From the NCBI GenBank assembly GCA_009746045.1, contig RPFO01000154.1, forward strand, positions 2,132,001 through 2,196,000: a stretch of DNA of 64,000 nt, read 5' to 3'. The notes below the pieces were generated by a model. The model did no database searches, had not been told where the DNA came from, and saw nothing but the letters and a program-made list of their open reading frames with translations. Positions 31,615 to 42,318 of this stretch are shown here, piece after piece. The position numbers and the translations under genes were made by a program. This DNA is from Mesostigma viride (lineage: Eukaryota > Streptophyta > Mesostigmatophyceae > Mesostigmatales > Mesostigmataceae). Within the stretch, counting starts at the first letter, position 1, and the number at the start of each line of letters is the position of its first letter.

Positions 31615-32185
31615 CCGCACATCTGAACCCTGTGATGCCAGATCTCCTTTGCGGCCGTTCCGAGCTTGGCACTGGATTCGTTGTCCACATCGTCGCGTCG
31701 CTGCCGCAACACGATGTTTTCTGGCATCCGCGGGCTTTTGGTTCCCGCCGCACATTTGAAAGTGCTGTCCTCCGGCTTTTTGCCTTTGCACCGTGTGCAG
31801 TTCTTGGACGTTTGGAATCATGGCATGGCTAACGTGATGACTGACTAGCTAGACCTTTTCAGTGGTTTTCCATTTGCGGGTATTTCCTCGTAAATGGTGG
31901 GAGAGCGATCGCAGCAATGGTGCTCACCACTAGACACTCCCGGCCAGTTAGGCTAGAAACACACGCCCTGATCAAGCATGCTGTTTCCGGCCCCACCGTC
32001 TAGGTCATCTAGTCGCTCCACACGTAAGCCAGCCATAATTTCAATGCACAAGGATACACATTTCCATCACCATTCATCTTCATCATCCTGAACGACTCGA
32101 AAACGCGGAAAAGATAACGGCAGGCTCGAGCTACCATGGTCCGGATTCTCCCGATTTCTGGCCTGCGCTGGTTGTCTCTTTGATA
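31615..32185 (+). repeat. Upstream pseudo-LTR of the Penelope-like element
   Basis: Starts CCGCACATCTGAACCCTGTG and ends TGGTTGTCTCTTTGATA, identical in length and apparently in sequence to 36167-36737. In Penelope-like elements the upstream copy comes from a tandem arrangement and may drive transcription. Confidence 0.9.
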
Positions 32186-33121
32186 TTAGATTGGTTGAAT
32201 ATAGTTCGTTTTCGGCTAGGAGGCGTGGCCTTTGCATGACGGGCAAGAGGATTTCAGCCGTGGGCAACCAAGCACACATGTCGTCGGGCTAGTCCGACGA
32301 GTGCGCACGTGAACCGGCACTCCCGGTCACACACGACACCATAGAGATAGTCAGCTGCACCGCCTCATGTCGGCGAAACCCATAGTTCCATCGGAATCGT
32401 TTCAGCGGCCGGCATTTCCTCTCCGCGTTTCCTCAACCTCGTTTTCAGGATCATACTCATCGTTCCTGCATTTTCCTCTTCCACGCAGGTTGTGGCTTTT
32501 TTGAAAGCCACGAATGTACCCGGGGATGGGACGCTTCGGCTGCCTCAATGCCTACACATTCAATACGATGTCCCCCTCTCACCTTCCTCCATCATTCCGC
32601 TCACATTGCACTACGTGTCTGTGTTTTGTTCTTTTTCTTGTTCTCGTTTGTTTTGCTGTTCTTGTCCTTTTTCTTTTACTTTTACTGAGGGAGCTAGGCT
32701 GGGCTGCGCGCTGTGTGTGCTACTCTCGTGTTTTTCTGTGGGCACTTGAGAGACTAACCAAGGATCGGGCCCCCCACACGGCAATATCAGCCTTTGCTTT
32801 TGTTTACCCTCCCATATCTCTTTACAAACGCCAAAAAAACACAAAGGCAGGAGCACGGTGACTCATCTGGAACATGAAGAAGGGAAATCTTTTCGTTACA
32901 GGAAAGAGGTGTCAAGTATGACAATTGGAAGGCCCCCCCACTGGGAATCCACATGTTCCGAGTCCATTCAGCTGTGTTGTTAGCCACATCCTGCCCCGGG
33001 GAGATGCATCATGGACCACCGCTATCGCGTAACGGGTGTTACGCAGTGAATATTGACTTACCTCAATATGCTCCGCTCTGGTTCTGTTTGATGTCTTAGC
33101 TCTCAGTGCATCTGAATCATC
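32186..33121 (+). promoter_or_regulatory. 5' leader of the Penelope-like element
   Basis: Between the upstream pseudo-LTR and the ATG. The part at about 32200-32455 recurs, inverted, in the ORF-less derivative at 56546-56790, confirming that it belongs to the element. A pyrimidine-rich stretch at 32580-32680 gives no credible protein. Confidence 0.7.
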
Positions 33122-36100
33122 ATGAAACACCTTATGACTTTCTGGCATGCTCTTACCCTCCACAGAATACGGCAATCCAGTGGCATTGATTACCGGAAGT
33201 ACACTGCTATTTCTCGGCAGTTCCCCTATCGTATCTCCTCACAGGCATGGCGGAAGCGTTGTCGCATCAACACGCGCCATAACCATCACTGCAAGGATGA
33301 CCATACTCTACGTCGCCTCCGGCGCTTACAGCGCACGCATTTGTCGCTTACCAACTCCACTCGCCCACACCCCGTAAGCACCCATCGCGTCATTTATGCC
33401 ATTTACAACCGCAGGTACCCTCAGCGTATCTACGTTGGCCAGACGCAACGGGATGCCTGGACGCGTTTTCAGGAACATGTCCGAGCGGCACGCCGCCTTC
33501 ATATTGGCCGCCCTGCCGCCAACGACGACACCCCCCTACATGGCGCCATGGCCCAATACGGGTGGTGGGATTGGCGAGTCGTCCCCTTGGAACATGTCCC
33601 CGGCACCTTTACCGGCGCCGCTTTTCGCAAAGCCGCAGGGCATCGGGAAACGTTTTGGAAACGAATGTTACATGCATTTCTGCCCCACGGTTTTTGCATT
33701 GAAGGCAAGAGTTTCAAAGCTCGGTCTCGCCGCCGCCCGCCTCCCCTCCGTCCCCGCCCTCTTATGTTCATCCGTGCCTGGCGTCTGAAGCACAATCTCC
33801 ACCCATATCGCCCCTATCCCCCCAGCGTCACCCCGGCCCCTCCACCTTCCACACATGTGTCCACCGATCCTTCCCTTTACTCCACCAGTCTCCGCTGCTT
33901 ACGTCACATGTCTCGGCTTATGCAACGCGGCAACTTTCATGCATCCTATCTCGAAGCCTGCAGCTTGAAGAAGCTTACCAGCTTACACATTGCCGTCGGG
34001 TCGTGCTCCCCAGCTGATCTGCAAGTCCCCCGCTCCCATGCCACTAGTCTGCGAGGCCTTCTCTCACGTATCATTCGGCACCGTGTCAATGGGAATGCAG
34101 ATGCACTGCGTCCGCGCCGTTTGCTGATCTCACCTTTCATTCATGCTGCGATGGATGAGCTGTGTTTGCCACACATTCTGCATTTGCCGCAAGTGCAGGC
34201 TGCGATGCCGCTCGTGGTGCGCAACACTTTCGGCACTCCCATTGCTGCCTGGCATTACTCTCCCACCTTGGGACAAATGGTTTTCAGCAACGGGAAGGTC
34301 AGCCGCGATACAACGCCCACCGAGCTGGCCACCATCTTGGCAGGGCCCTGCCCCTGCCAACAACAACGGTATTTCAAGTACCTTGATCCCACCTCACAGC
34401 ACGTCATGACCGCTGACCTCAGCATCCTGCCGAGCCACACGCTTGTAGACCTTTTTGCCAAAGGCACCAAGTTTCGGCCGTGGGTCCAGCGCACGTGTGC
34501 CAAAGAGGTGAATGCACTGCTCTCCACATCACTGCGCAAATTTTGCAATGCCATGAGCACGGACCTACAGCTTGCTCCCCTTGCCATGGAACCGTGGTTT
34601 CGCGCCGTCATTCACGAATGCAATGCACGTCTCACCAGGCTTGATTACCGTCTCCAGCAGGTCCACCGCACCACCTGGCTCAACACCACAGATAAAGCAC
34701 TTCTTGACCACTTCAAGCAGGACTTTATCATCACGTGTGTTGACAAGAGTGCCAACAACTTTGCTTTCATATGCAAGAAGCACTACCTTGCTACTTTGCA
34801 ACACGAGTTGGCGTCCAGCCCTACCTATGTTCAGCGTGCACAGTCCACCGCCAGTATCACCGCTGCTCATCGGGCTTTTCTGCACAGCCAAAACATTTTT
34901 GCTCGGGCATTCCTTAAGCGGCAGCGACGCGCCACCACCACTACGTTCCCATATCTGTATCTCACTCTTAAGCTGCACAAAACTCCTGTTGCTTTGCGCA
35001 CCATTGCTGCGTCGCATTCAGCCCCACTGATGCCTCTCTCGAAACTCATCTGCCATGCTTTGAATGCTCTTCTCCCCGAAGCCAATGCATTATGGGTGGA
35101 GGTGCTGTCGAATGCCGGGTATGAATGCGCTGGTAGTTGGATCGTCATAGACTCAGCCCAAGTACGCCTACGCCTTGCCGCCCTTAGCCGTTCTAAGACA
35201 GCAGCAGAGAAACGTATACCTATGCCCATAGCCACCTATGATTTCACCACTCTATATACCACACTAGATTTGCACGATTTGAAAGCTCGTTTAGATAGCC
35301 TCCTTACTCGTCTGTATGCACGTAGGCCTCACGGGCGCAACCACCTGCACGTGCGTGTTTCTCAGACCAAGCCCACGGCAACGTGGCTCTCAGGGATCGC
35401 GGCAGGTGCTATCGTGCGGGATGGTTATAATTATATTATCACGAAGGCTGACCTTGTCCATTGGATCTCTTATCTTGTTGATAACACCTTCATCTGTTTT
35501 GCGGGCAATGTATACCAACAAGCTATCGGCATCCCTATGGGCACTAACTGTGCCGGGCTCCTTGCAAACCTCTATCTATACACTTATGAGCTTGCATTCA
35601 TGGAGAATCTCATTGCCTCAAACGATGATGTTCTCATCAGGCGTTTTATCCATACATGTCGATACATTGATGATGTCATCGCTTTCGACAACCCTGATTT
35701 CGCAACCCATTTGTATATCACCGCTGGTCTGCCTGGCATCTACCCGCAAGCGTCCCTCACATTAAAGCTCACGTCGGAGGATACTCATTGCAATTACCTC
35801 GATCTTAACATTACCCATAACAAGAAGGGCTGGCGTACGGCTATCTATGATAAGCGCAAGGATCCTAAATACCAGCAAATTCCTTTTATTCGTTACCCCG
35901 ATATTCACAGTCTCCTTTCCCACACAGCAAAATATGGTGTTGTTCTTTCTCAGTTACATCGTTTTTCCCGTCTTTGTTCTTATCGTGTTGATTTCATCAC
36001 GACTCTTGTTGAACTCTTGCAGCGTTTATTGGTCAAAGACTATGACCGAGCCATTATGCTCCGTCAAGTCCGATGTTTTTTGCAACGTCACCCACATCTG

Positions 36101-36178
36101 TTCGGTGCTGCCCCTTGGCACAAGCTCTACAAACAGGTCGTGGACCGGCTGGATCGCATAGTATCTCCGCACATCTGA
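33122..36178 (+). CDS. Penelope-like GIY-YIG endonuclease/reverse transcriptase
   Basis: An intact 1018-residue protein from ATG 33122 that should nick target DNA and copy the element RNA. The GIY-YIG endonuclease occupies about residues 88-185: VIYAIY (90-95), IYVG (103-106), Arg115 and Glu176 as likely catalytic residues. A linker carries CPC (410-412), the CxC motif of Naiad/Chlamys elements. Reverse transcriptase: FPYLYLTLKLHKTP (609-622), motif A YDFTTLY (706-712), motif B GIPMGTN (803-809) and motif C YIDD (848-851). The thumb follows to the end (ending DRLDRIVSPHI). The last four codons including the stop lie inside the downstream pseudo-LTR. Canonical Penelope elements have the endonuclease at the C-terminus; this permuted order is specific to the clade. 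Confidence 0.95.
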   Translation: MKHLMTFWHALTLHRIRQSSGIDYRKYTAISRQFPYRISSQAWRKRCRINTRHNHHCKDDHTLRRLRRLQRTHLSLTNSTRPHPVSTHRVIYAIYNRRYPQRIYVGQTQRDAWTRFQEHVRAARRLHIGRPAANDDTPLHGAMAQYGWWDWRVVPLEHVPGTFTGAAFRKAAGHRETFWKRMLHAFLPHGFCIEGKSFKARSRRRPPPLRPRPLMFIRAWRLKHNLHPYRPYPPSVTPAPPPSTHVSTDPSLYSTSLRCLRHMSRLMQRGNFHASYLEACSLKKLTSLHIAVGSCSPADLQVPRSHATSLRGLLSRIIRHRVNGNADALRPRRLLISPFIHAAMDELCLPHILHLPQVQAAMPLVVRNTFGTPIAAWHYSPTLGQMVFSNGKVSRDTTPTELATILAGPCPCQQQRYFKYLDPTSQHVMTADLSILPSHTLVDLFAKGTKFRPWVQRTCAKEVNALLSTSLRKFCNAMSTDLQLAPLAMEPWFRAVIHECNARLTRLDYRLQQVHRTTWLNTTDKALLDHFKQDFIITCVDKSANNFAFICKKHYLATLQHELASSPTYVQRAQSTASITAAHRAFLHSQNIFARAFLKRQRRATTTTFPYLYLTLKLHKTPVALRTIAASHSAPLMPLSKLICHALNALLPEANALWVEVLSNAGYECAGSWIVIDSAQVRLRLAALSRSKTAAEKRIPMPIATYDFTTLYTTLDLHDLKARLDSLLTRLYARRPHGRNHLHVRVSQTKPTATWLSGIAAGAIVRDGYNYIITKADLVHWISYLVDNTFICFAGNVYQQAIGIPMGTNCAGLLANLYLYTYELAFMENLIASNDDVLIRRFIHTCRYIDDVIAFDNPDFATHLYITAGLPGIYPQASLTLKLTSEDTHCNYLDLNITHNKKGWRTAIYDKRKDPKYQQIPFIRYPDIHSLLSHTAKYGVVLSQLHRFSRLCSYRVDFITTLVELLQRLLVKDYDRAIMLRQVRCFLQRHPHLFGAAPWHKLYKQVVDRLDRIVSPHI

Positions 36179-36737
36179 ACCCTGTGATGCCAGATCTCCT
36201 TTGCGGCCGTTCCGAGCTTGGCACTGGATTCGTTGTCCACATCGTCGCGTCGCTGCCGCAACACGATGTTTTCTGGCATCCGCGGGCTTTTGGTTCCCGC
36301 CGCACATTTGAAAGTGCTGTCCTCCGGCTTTTTGCCTTTGCACCGTGTGCAGTTCTTGGACGTTTGGAATCATGGCATGGCTAACGTGATGACTGACTAG
36401 CTAGACCTTTTCAGTGGTTTTCCATTTGCGGGTATTTCCTCGTAAATGGTGGGAGAGCGATCGCAGCAATGGTGCTCACCACTAGACACTCCCGGCCAGT
36501 TAGGCTAGAAACACACGCCCTGATCAAGCATGCTGTTTCCGGCCCCACCGTCTAGGTCATCTAGTCGCTCCACACGTAAGCCAGCCATAATTTCAATGCA
36601 CAAGGATACACATTTCCATCACCATTCATCTTCATCATCCTGAACGACTCGAAAACGCGGAAAAGATAACGGCAGGCTCGAGCTACCATGGTCCGGATTC
36701 TCCCGATTTCTGGCCTGCGCTGGTTGTCTCTTTGATA
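36167..36737 (+). repeat. Downstream pseudo-LTR of the Penelope-like element
   Basis: Direct repeat of 31615-32185. Fragments of the same sequence occur at 19826, 25800 (inverted), 26528, 47955 and 56445-57130 (inverted), all sharing the TGGTTGTCTC(C/T)TTGAT end, as expected for 5'-truncated copies. Confidence 0.9.
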
Positions 36738-37350
36738 CATGTAGTTATTGACGTCTTGACGGATATTGACGTCTTGGGGTGACTTCCACTATATCTTCTT
36801 TGGGGAATTCAGAGATCCCGGTCCCCCAACATGGACATGAGACTAATTACAATCAATTAATCAATGTCATGAATAGAGCGCGTTCATGACGTTCAGTCAT
36901 GAACAGAGCCCTAACCTTAAACACATAAGAAAACAATTATGGCGGGCCATGTGACTTGGAATGTAAGAAGCTTAGCCCCCAAACATATTGTTGTCTCACG
37001 TAATGAATCACTTGCTGATCAACAAATCGATGGTTATCTCATAGGCACAATGTACCTCTGACCATCATTGCTGGCCCATGCATGCATGCACCAATGGCAG
37101 CCTACATGACACATACATCGCTTATTTGCCATGTAAAAAATGCGACAAAGTGTCCATATAGGTACTCATAGATTAGCACAAATTCCTTAGCACGATGTGG
37201 AGAACTTTACTTAACGGTGAAAGCCTGTCTCGCCCTTATTGCCTTGAGGGTTCCCGGCGATAGGTCCTGTCTGTTGGTCGACATTTTTCTTTTGCAGCTG
37301 GCCATCGTCGGTAGGTATGAATGATCTCGATGCTAGCAATTACGATGATG
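36738..37350. other. Spacer in CACTA A, no gene seen
   Basis: AT-richer sequence without credible open frames. It contains GACGTCTTGACGGATATTGA-type short direct repeats near 36750 and GTTCATGACGTTCAGTCATG near 36880. Confidence 0.4.
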
Positions 37351-37359
37351 ATACCCGAG

Positions 37360-38090
37360 GTAGTCTATACCTGGGATCGAGAGCTTCTTCTTGTATGGCA
37401 ATGCCGGCAGGGCGATGACGGTGACGGCCGTCACCGTCATCGCTCTCGACGGGCGTGATGGAAAGGACCTGTTTGATAGGCGGCAGCTATTGGTAATATA
37501 GGTCGTTTACTATTACTCCCAATAAAGAGTTAAGAGGTTGGCCCTCGGCATGGCGATGATCACGGGGCGATGACGGGGCGTTGACGCGCGTGATGAATAG
37601 GATCTGTTTGATAGGCGGCGGCTATTGGTAATATAGTTTGTTGATTAAGAGAAGAGTTTAGATGTTGGCCCGTCGAGGGCGATGACGGTGACGCCCGTCA
37701 CCGTCATCCGTCGCCCTCGACGGGCGTCGTGAATACGACCTTTTTTATATGCGGCGGCTATTGGTAATATAGGTCGTTGACTATTACTCCGAATAAAGAG
37801 TTAAGAGGTTGGCCCTCGGCATGGCGATCACGGGGCGATGACGGGGCGATGACGGGGCGTTAACGCGCGCGATGAATAGGATCTGTTTGACTATAGGCGG
37901 AGGCTATTGGTAATATAGATTGTTCAGAATATAGATTGTTGATTAAGAGAAGAGTTTAGATGTTGGCCCGTCGAGGGCGATGACGGTGACGCCGTCACCG
38001 TCATCGGCTCATCGCCCTCGACGGGCGTCATGAATACGACCTGTTTGATATGCGGCGGCTATTGGTAATATAGGTCGTTGATTATGCCCG
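37360..38090 (+). repeat. Tandem array with long GC-rich palindromes
   Basis: About five imperfect units, each with GGCGGCTATTGGTAATATAG and GTTAAGAGGTTGGCCCTCGG or a related string. Alternate units carry near-perfect palindromes such as GATGACGGTGACGG joined to CCGTCACCGTCATC (about 37416-37443). Related ones lie at about 37674-37726 and 37971-38030, with GTCGAGGGCGATGACGGTGA opposing its complement. They could extrude cruciforms. Confidence 0.8.
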
Positions 38091-38154
38091 TCGGTCTTAA
38101 GTCTTTACATGTAGGCCCTCGGGAATTACATCGGGCTGTACTAGGCCGGTATAC

Positions 38155-38610
38155 CGTAGTTGTGTACCACCCCCCTCCTTCCCACGGCAGGACCCGCTGT
38201 TGTACTGGCGGCAGTTGTGTACCACCTGTACGGTATTTGTGTACCACCCCCCTCCTTCCCACGGCAGGTACGCACTACGCAGCGCCCGGCTGTTGTCCTG
38301 GCTGCAGTTGTGTACCACCTGTACGGTATTTGTGTACCACCCCCCTCCTTCCCACGGCAGGTACGCAGCGCCCGGCTGTTGTCCTGGCTGCAGTTGTGTA
38401 CCACCTGTACGGTATTTGTGTACCACCCCCCTCCTTCCCACGGCAGGTACGCAGCGCCCGGCTGTTGTCCTGGCTGCAGTTGTGTACCACCTGTACGGTA
38501 TTTGTGTACCACCCCCCTCCTTCCCACGGCAGGTACGCAGCGCCCGGCTGTTGTCCTGGCTGCAGTTGTGTACCACCTGTACGGTATTTGTGTACCACCA
38601 CCCTCCATGG
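38155..38610 (+). repeat. 86-bp minisatellite, about five units
   Basis: The unit runs from CTTCCCACGGCAGGTACGCA through TGTTGTCCTGGCTGCAGTTG to GTACGGTATTTGTGTACCAC. The phase is exactly 86 bp for the last units and 93 bp for an earlier one with a small insertion. All units are very similar. Because 86 is not a multiple of three and the unit lacks stops in several frames, long overlapping frames on both strands arise by chance. Confidence 0.9.
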
Positions 38611-39602
38611 CCCATGCAGCCCGGCCCGGCATCGTGGCGTCGCCGACCCGACAACGTTTTCTCGAACAACACGAATTTGAATTTTAGGGACTGGAGCGGC
38701 TGGCACGCTAGCGGCACGACCAACGGAACAAGAGAACCGAGAAACTGTGGCCGCCAGGAGGATAAAGGTTTCAAGGCGCATGCGTTTGAGGCTAGCCAGA
38801 ACCGAATGCGAGGTTTTACTTTATCAAACCGATGTATATCAATGTGGCCAGAATTCTTTTCCAGTTGCGGGGTCGTGTGTCGCCAATTTGTTGTTGGGCC
38901 GGGCACTTTAATCATGATTGCAAGAAGTCAGTTCACGACGCCGTTAGCGTGGCATTTATGTACAGCAATTCATCGTTCGGCTTCTTTATCCTATCGGCAA
39001 CTCCTCACGACGTGTGAGCGTGAGTCGGTTGTCGTGTGAATGGACACTTTCTGGGAAAGTAAGTCTCTAGAGTGCCAATTTCACCGATCGCAAAACATTT
39101 ACCCAGTTTGGGCAGATAGACCTGGCTAAATACGAGGGCGAGCGGAAGTAATTGTTGATGCATAGCCATCTGCTTCCTGCGCTTTGTAATTGTAATGAGT
39201 TGTTCGCAAATTGGCGTCTCTAGCGGTTACTCCTCTGTGCACAGCTGGCGACCAAGAAGACTTCATTGGCAGCCGGACTGCGGATGCGCGTCGTTGGAAT
39301 ATTAGCAACGTTAACATGTTTGCTGCGTTTTCTGTGAAGCTTGTCTAGCCGACTGCATTTGGGAGACTTGGCAAGGTTGCCTCCAATCGTTGAAGTCACA
39401 ACCTGGGTGTCAATTCACGTTTACTAGCCACGGTCATAGTAACATTCTAATGGCATTTGTCCCAGTTTCAACATGGGTTTTCACTCTGATCTGATGGAGT
39501 GAAGGGCCTAGCTCCGTGGTTTTGTGTCATTGTAGCAGTTTAGTCGCCTGCTAACGTAGTGAATCTTCCATCCCACCTCTCCCACCCCCACCCGCACTTC
39601 TC

Positions 39603-39715
<113 letters not shown>

Positions 39716-40439
39716 TCCCACCCCCCGCTCTCTTGTCCCTCCCGCACCCCTCCTCTCTCTTTCCCTTTTCCTTGGCTGTTGAGAAGGACTGGGGTGAAAA
39801 CTCCAGACCGTTGGTGGCTGCCTTCAAGCAGGAAGTTTCAAGGATCAACAAGTTTTTGTGAGCTGTCTGATATGGTCACTGCTGCGACAAAGGTGAGTTA
39901 TCTTGTTTTTCATGTAATTTTTTTGCTGTAGCTAGGTAAGCCGGCCATTTTGTACTCCCCTTTCTTTTGCTCTCACGATTTATTCTTGTTGTGGTTTATA
40001 TGGTCCCGTTAAGTGGCATGCATTATCATTATCCACATTAGTGTGAGAAACCATCCGCAGTGTTGTAGCTTGCATCTATAACAACAGTTTTTGCTGCCGC
40101 CGCCACTGCTATTACCAACATTAAGTCATTCTTGCTTTCTAAGCACTCTTTTTCCTCTTAGGCTGTTGGTTGGGATACCAGCCACCCTTGCACGCATAAA
40201 TTCAAGCACCGGGTGCATGTGAAAACACAACCAAGGCAAGAATGTCCCCCTCTCGCAATATCCCACCCACGCAACGCACCCAATGCAGCAAGAATGGGAC
40301 CACCTTGTTGCCATGAGCTCTAGCACCGTTGCCACCCCTAGCTTTCTACTGTTCCCGTCCATCCTTATTTACACTGGCTGCTTTGCTTGCATTTCTGGCT
40401 CAGTGCCAGTTTGCACTTGCTAGCTTGCTAAGACAATAA

Positions 40440-40860
40440 TGCAGCTTGCAAACGGCAAGGGCAAGCACCCGGGTAAGAGCAAAGGCAACCGCACGAGCAA
40501 AGGAAAGGGAAACTGGAAGAGCAAGCACAAGGCCAAGGAAAGGACAAAGGCACTTGTGCTTGCCAAAAGGGCAGGCTCAAGGGAAATGACAAGGGCAAGG
40601 GCAGGGGCAGGCACAAGGGAAGCGGATAAGGGCAAGGGCAGGCGCAAGGGAAAGAGATTAGGACAAGTCAAGCACGAGGGAACGGACAAGGGCAAGGGCA
40701 GGCACAAGGGAAAAGATGAAGACAAGGGCAGGCACTAGGGAAAGGATGAGGGCAACGGCAAACACTGGGGATCAAAGGATAGGGGCAAGGGCAGATGCTA
40801 GGGTAACAGTTAGGGCAAAGGCAGGCACAAGAGAAGAATAAGGGGCCGTGAAGTATAAGT
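40440..40860 (+). repeat. Purine-rich minisatellite (GGGCAAGGGCAGGCACAAGG)
   Basis: Imperfect units of about 30-50 bp built on GGGCAAGGGCAGGCACAAGG. Part is open in one frame (99 codons, Lys/Gly-rich), but this follows from the repeat and no start context or partner exon supports a gene. Confidence 0.8.
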
Positions 40861-41079
40861 GGAAATGCGGGTGGCGACATGGGGTTCGATCGGGCCTGCT
40901 GATGCAAATGCAGATTTCAACTGCAGTGACAAACACAAGCGTAGACATAGGCAACGACAAATTCCTTGCATGCGTGCCTTGCTCTTCACCGGCTGGCTCG
41001 TTTGCTAGTTGTCTAACAGTTTCTACCGATAAACATCACTTGCCATTGTAAGGTCTGCCTTGCTGCCGTGCTAGTGGGT

Positions 41080-41315
41080 AGCTGGGTGATCGTGCTTGTT
41101 CCTTGTCAAGGGAGGGATGCATGTGGAGTAGGTGGGTGGGTGTGCTTGTTCCTTGCCAAGGAAGGGATGCACAAAGGTTAGATAGGTGCACGTGCTTGTT
41201 TCTTGTCAAGGGAGGGACGCACAAAGGGTAGGTGGGGGCACATGGTTGTGCCTCGTCAAGGGCGGGATGCACGAAGGGTAGGTGGGGGCATGTGGTTGGT
41301 CCTTGTCTTTTCACC
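41080..41315 (+). repeat. About 45-bp minisatellite, five units
   Basis: Units carry GTGCTTGTTCCTTGTCAAGG, GAGGGATGCACAAAGG and TAGGTGGG. Moderate divergence between units. Confidence 0.8.
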
Positions 41316-41458
41316 GCCCAAGCGATGGCGATGTAGCATGCATTATACATTTATTCGTGCATTAAAAATCACTTTCCTTACAAGCGGCCTTAGCCGACTC
41401 CATCTGCCGTTGCCATTTCTCCGTATTGCATTGTCCGGACACGGTTTTTGTGTCGCAG

Positions 41459-41696
41459 GTCTTCCCCCGTAAAGGCACAAGCTGCCTGCGCGCGGAATTA
41501 TGTGCAGACACCTCGGTTTCCAACACGACGGCTTCCCGCACATATCGAGCTCTGGATGTACAACATCTTCCCCCGGCGCACTTGCTCCCGGATGGAGCTT
41601 CTGTGCGGTGCCGACATCCCCGGAGCTGTCCTAAGCACCGCATGGAAACAGTATTTCAAGCCACGAAGAGAAGCCACGAATTTGATATTGACTTGA
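41459..41696 (+). CDS. Possible 3' exon near the right end of CACTA A
   Basis: After an acceptor-like GGTTTTTGTGTCGCAG there is an open stretch of about 79 codons (..AQAACARNYVQTPRFPTRRLPAHIELWMYNIFPRRTCSRMELL..WKQYFKPRR..). The sequence is balanced and lies where a CACTA gene could end. No domain is recognised. A different frame is also open, so the coding status is uncertain. Confidence 0.25.
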
Positions 41697-41999
41697 TATT
41701 GTCGTCAGAAGACTTGATATGCTATTTTCTGTGAAGGCGTTGGATTTTTGTGCATGACATGTAATCCTGCATTTAATAATGAAAATTTTTATGAAATAGG
41801 AACTCGTCTTGCATGAGCCTTGCTGCAAATGCCATTCATTTTTTTCCCCCGGGTAAATGGGTGTTAGGGGTTAGGTTGACCGAAATGATAAGTGAAATCA
41901 AAGTGAAATTCTGATAAGTGACATGCGTACTGCAATTCAGAACGACATAGCGACATGATTGTAGTACCGGTAGTGTACGCGAGAAGCATACGACGTCGT

Positions 42000-42262
42000 A
42001 ACCTACGGGACCGAGTACCGGGATCGTAAATTACCAACTCGTAAATTACTACCTCGCAAATTACTACCTCGTACCTTACTACCTCGTAAATTACTACCTC
42101 GTACATTACTACCTCGTAAATTACTACCTCGTAAATTACTACCTCGTAAATTACTACCTCGTAAATTACGACGTCGGATCTTACCTCGGATCTAACTCGT
42201 AGCTTACGAGAAAGATCCGAACTCGTATGTAAACCGTAAGAGTAAAAGCGGAGTAAAATACC
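42000..42262 (-). repeat. Right subterminal array of CACTA A
   Basis: CTCGTAAATTACTAC repeats about every 15 bp from about 42028 to 42165, with variants (TACCTTACTAC, GTACATTACTAC). GATCTTACCTCGGATC-type units follow towards the terminal inverted repeat. The same motifs are sparser at the left end. Confidence 0.85.
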
Positions 42263-42318
42263 ACCTCGTAATTTACGCCTCGGATGCTTTTTACCACCCT
42301 CGGACGAAAAGTATAGTG
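42263..42318 (-). repeat. Right terminal inverted repeat of CACTA A
   Basis: Reverse complement of 21186-21241 with one mismatch, ending CGGACGAAAAGTATAGTG. GA follows at 42319-42320, matching GA at 21184-21185. Confidence 0.9.

Larger units (their letters stand above)
31615..36737 (+). mobile_element. Chlamys-type Penelope-like element, complete
   Basis: Two direct 571-bp pseudo-LTRs (31615-32185 and 36167-36737) that look identical by eye enclose a leader of about 940 bp and one 1018-codon frame. GIY-YIG at the N-terminus, a CxC linker and a C-terminal reverse transcriptase define the permuted Naiad/Chlamys clade of Penelope-like elements, with Chlamys known from green algae. Identical pseudo-LTRs and an intact frame indicate a recent, possibly active insertion. 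It lies inside CACTA A. Confidence 0.92.

Noticed and set aside
31900-32130. Hammerhead ribozyme in the Penelope pseudo-LTR
   Set aside because: CTGATCAAGC and CTGAACGACTCGAAAAC recall parts of the core, but no CTGATGA box with a correctly placed GAAA was found. N-terminal-endonuclease Penelope elements are reported to lack canonical hammerheads.
38078-39039. Long frames on both strands across the 86-bp minisatellite
   Set aside because: The period is not divisible by three and every frame is open only because the unit lacks stops. There is no independent coding evidence.
40439-40738. 99-codon Lys/Gly-rich frame
   Set aside because: It is explained by the purine-rich minisatellite, with no splice sites or conserved domain.
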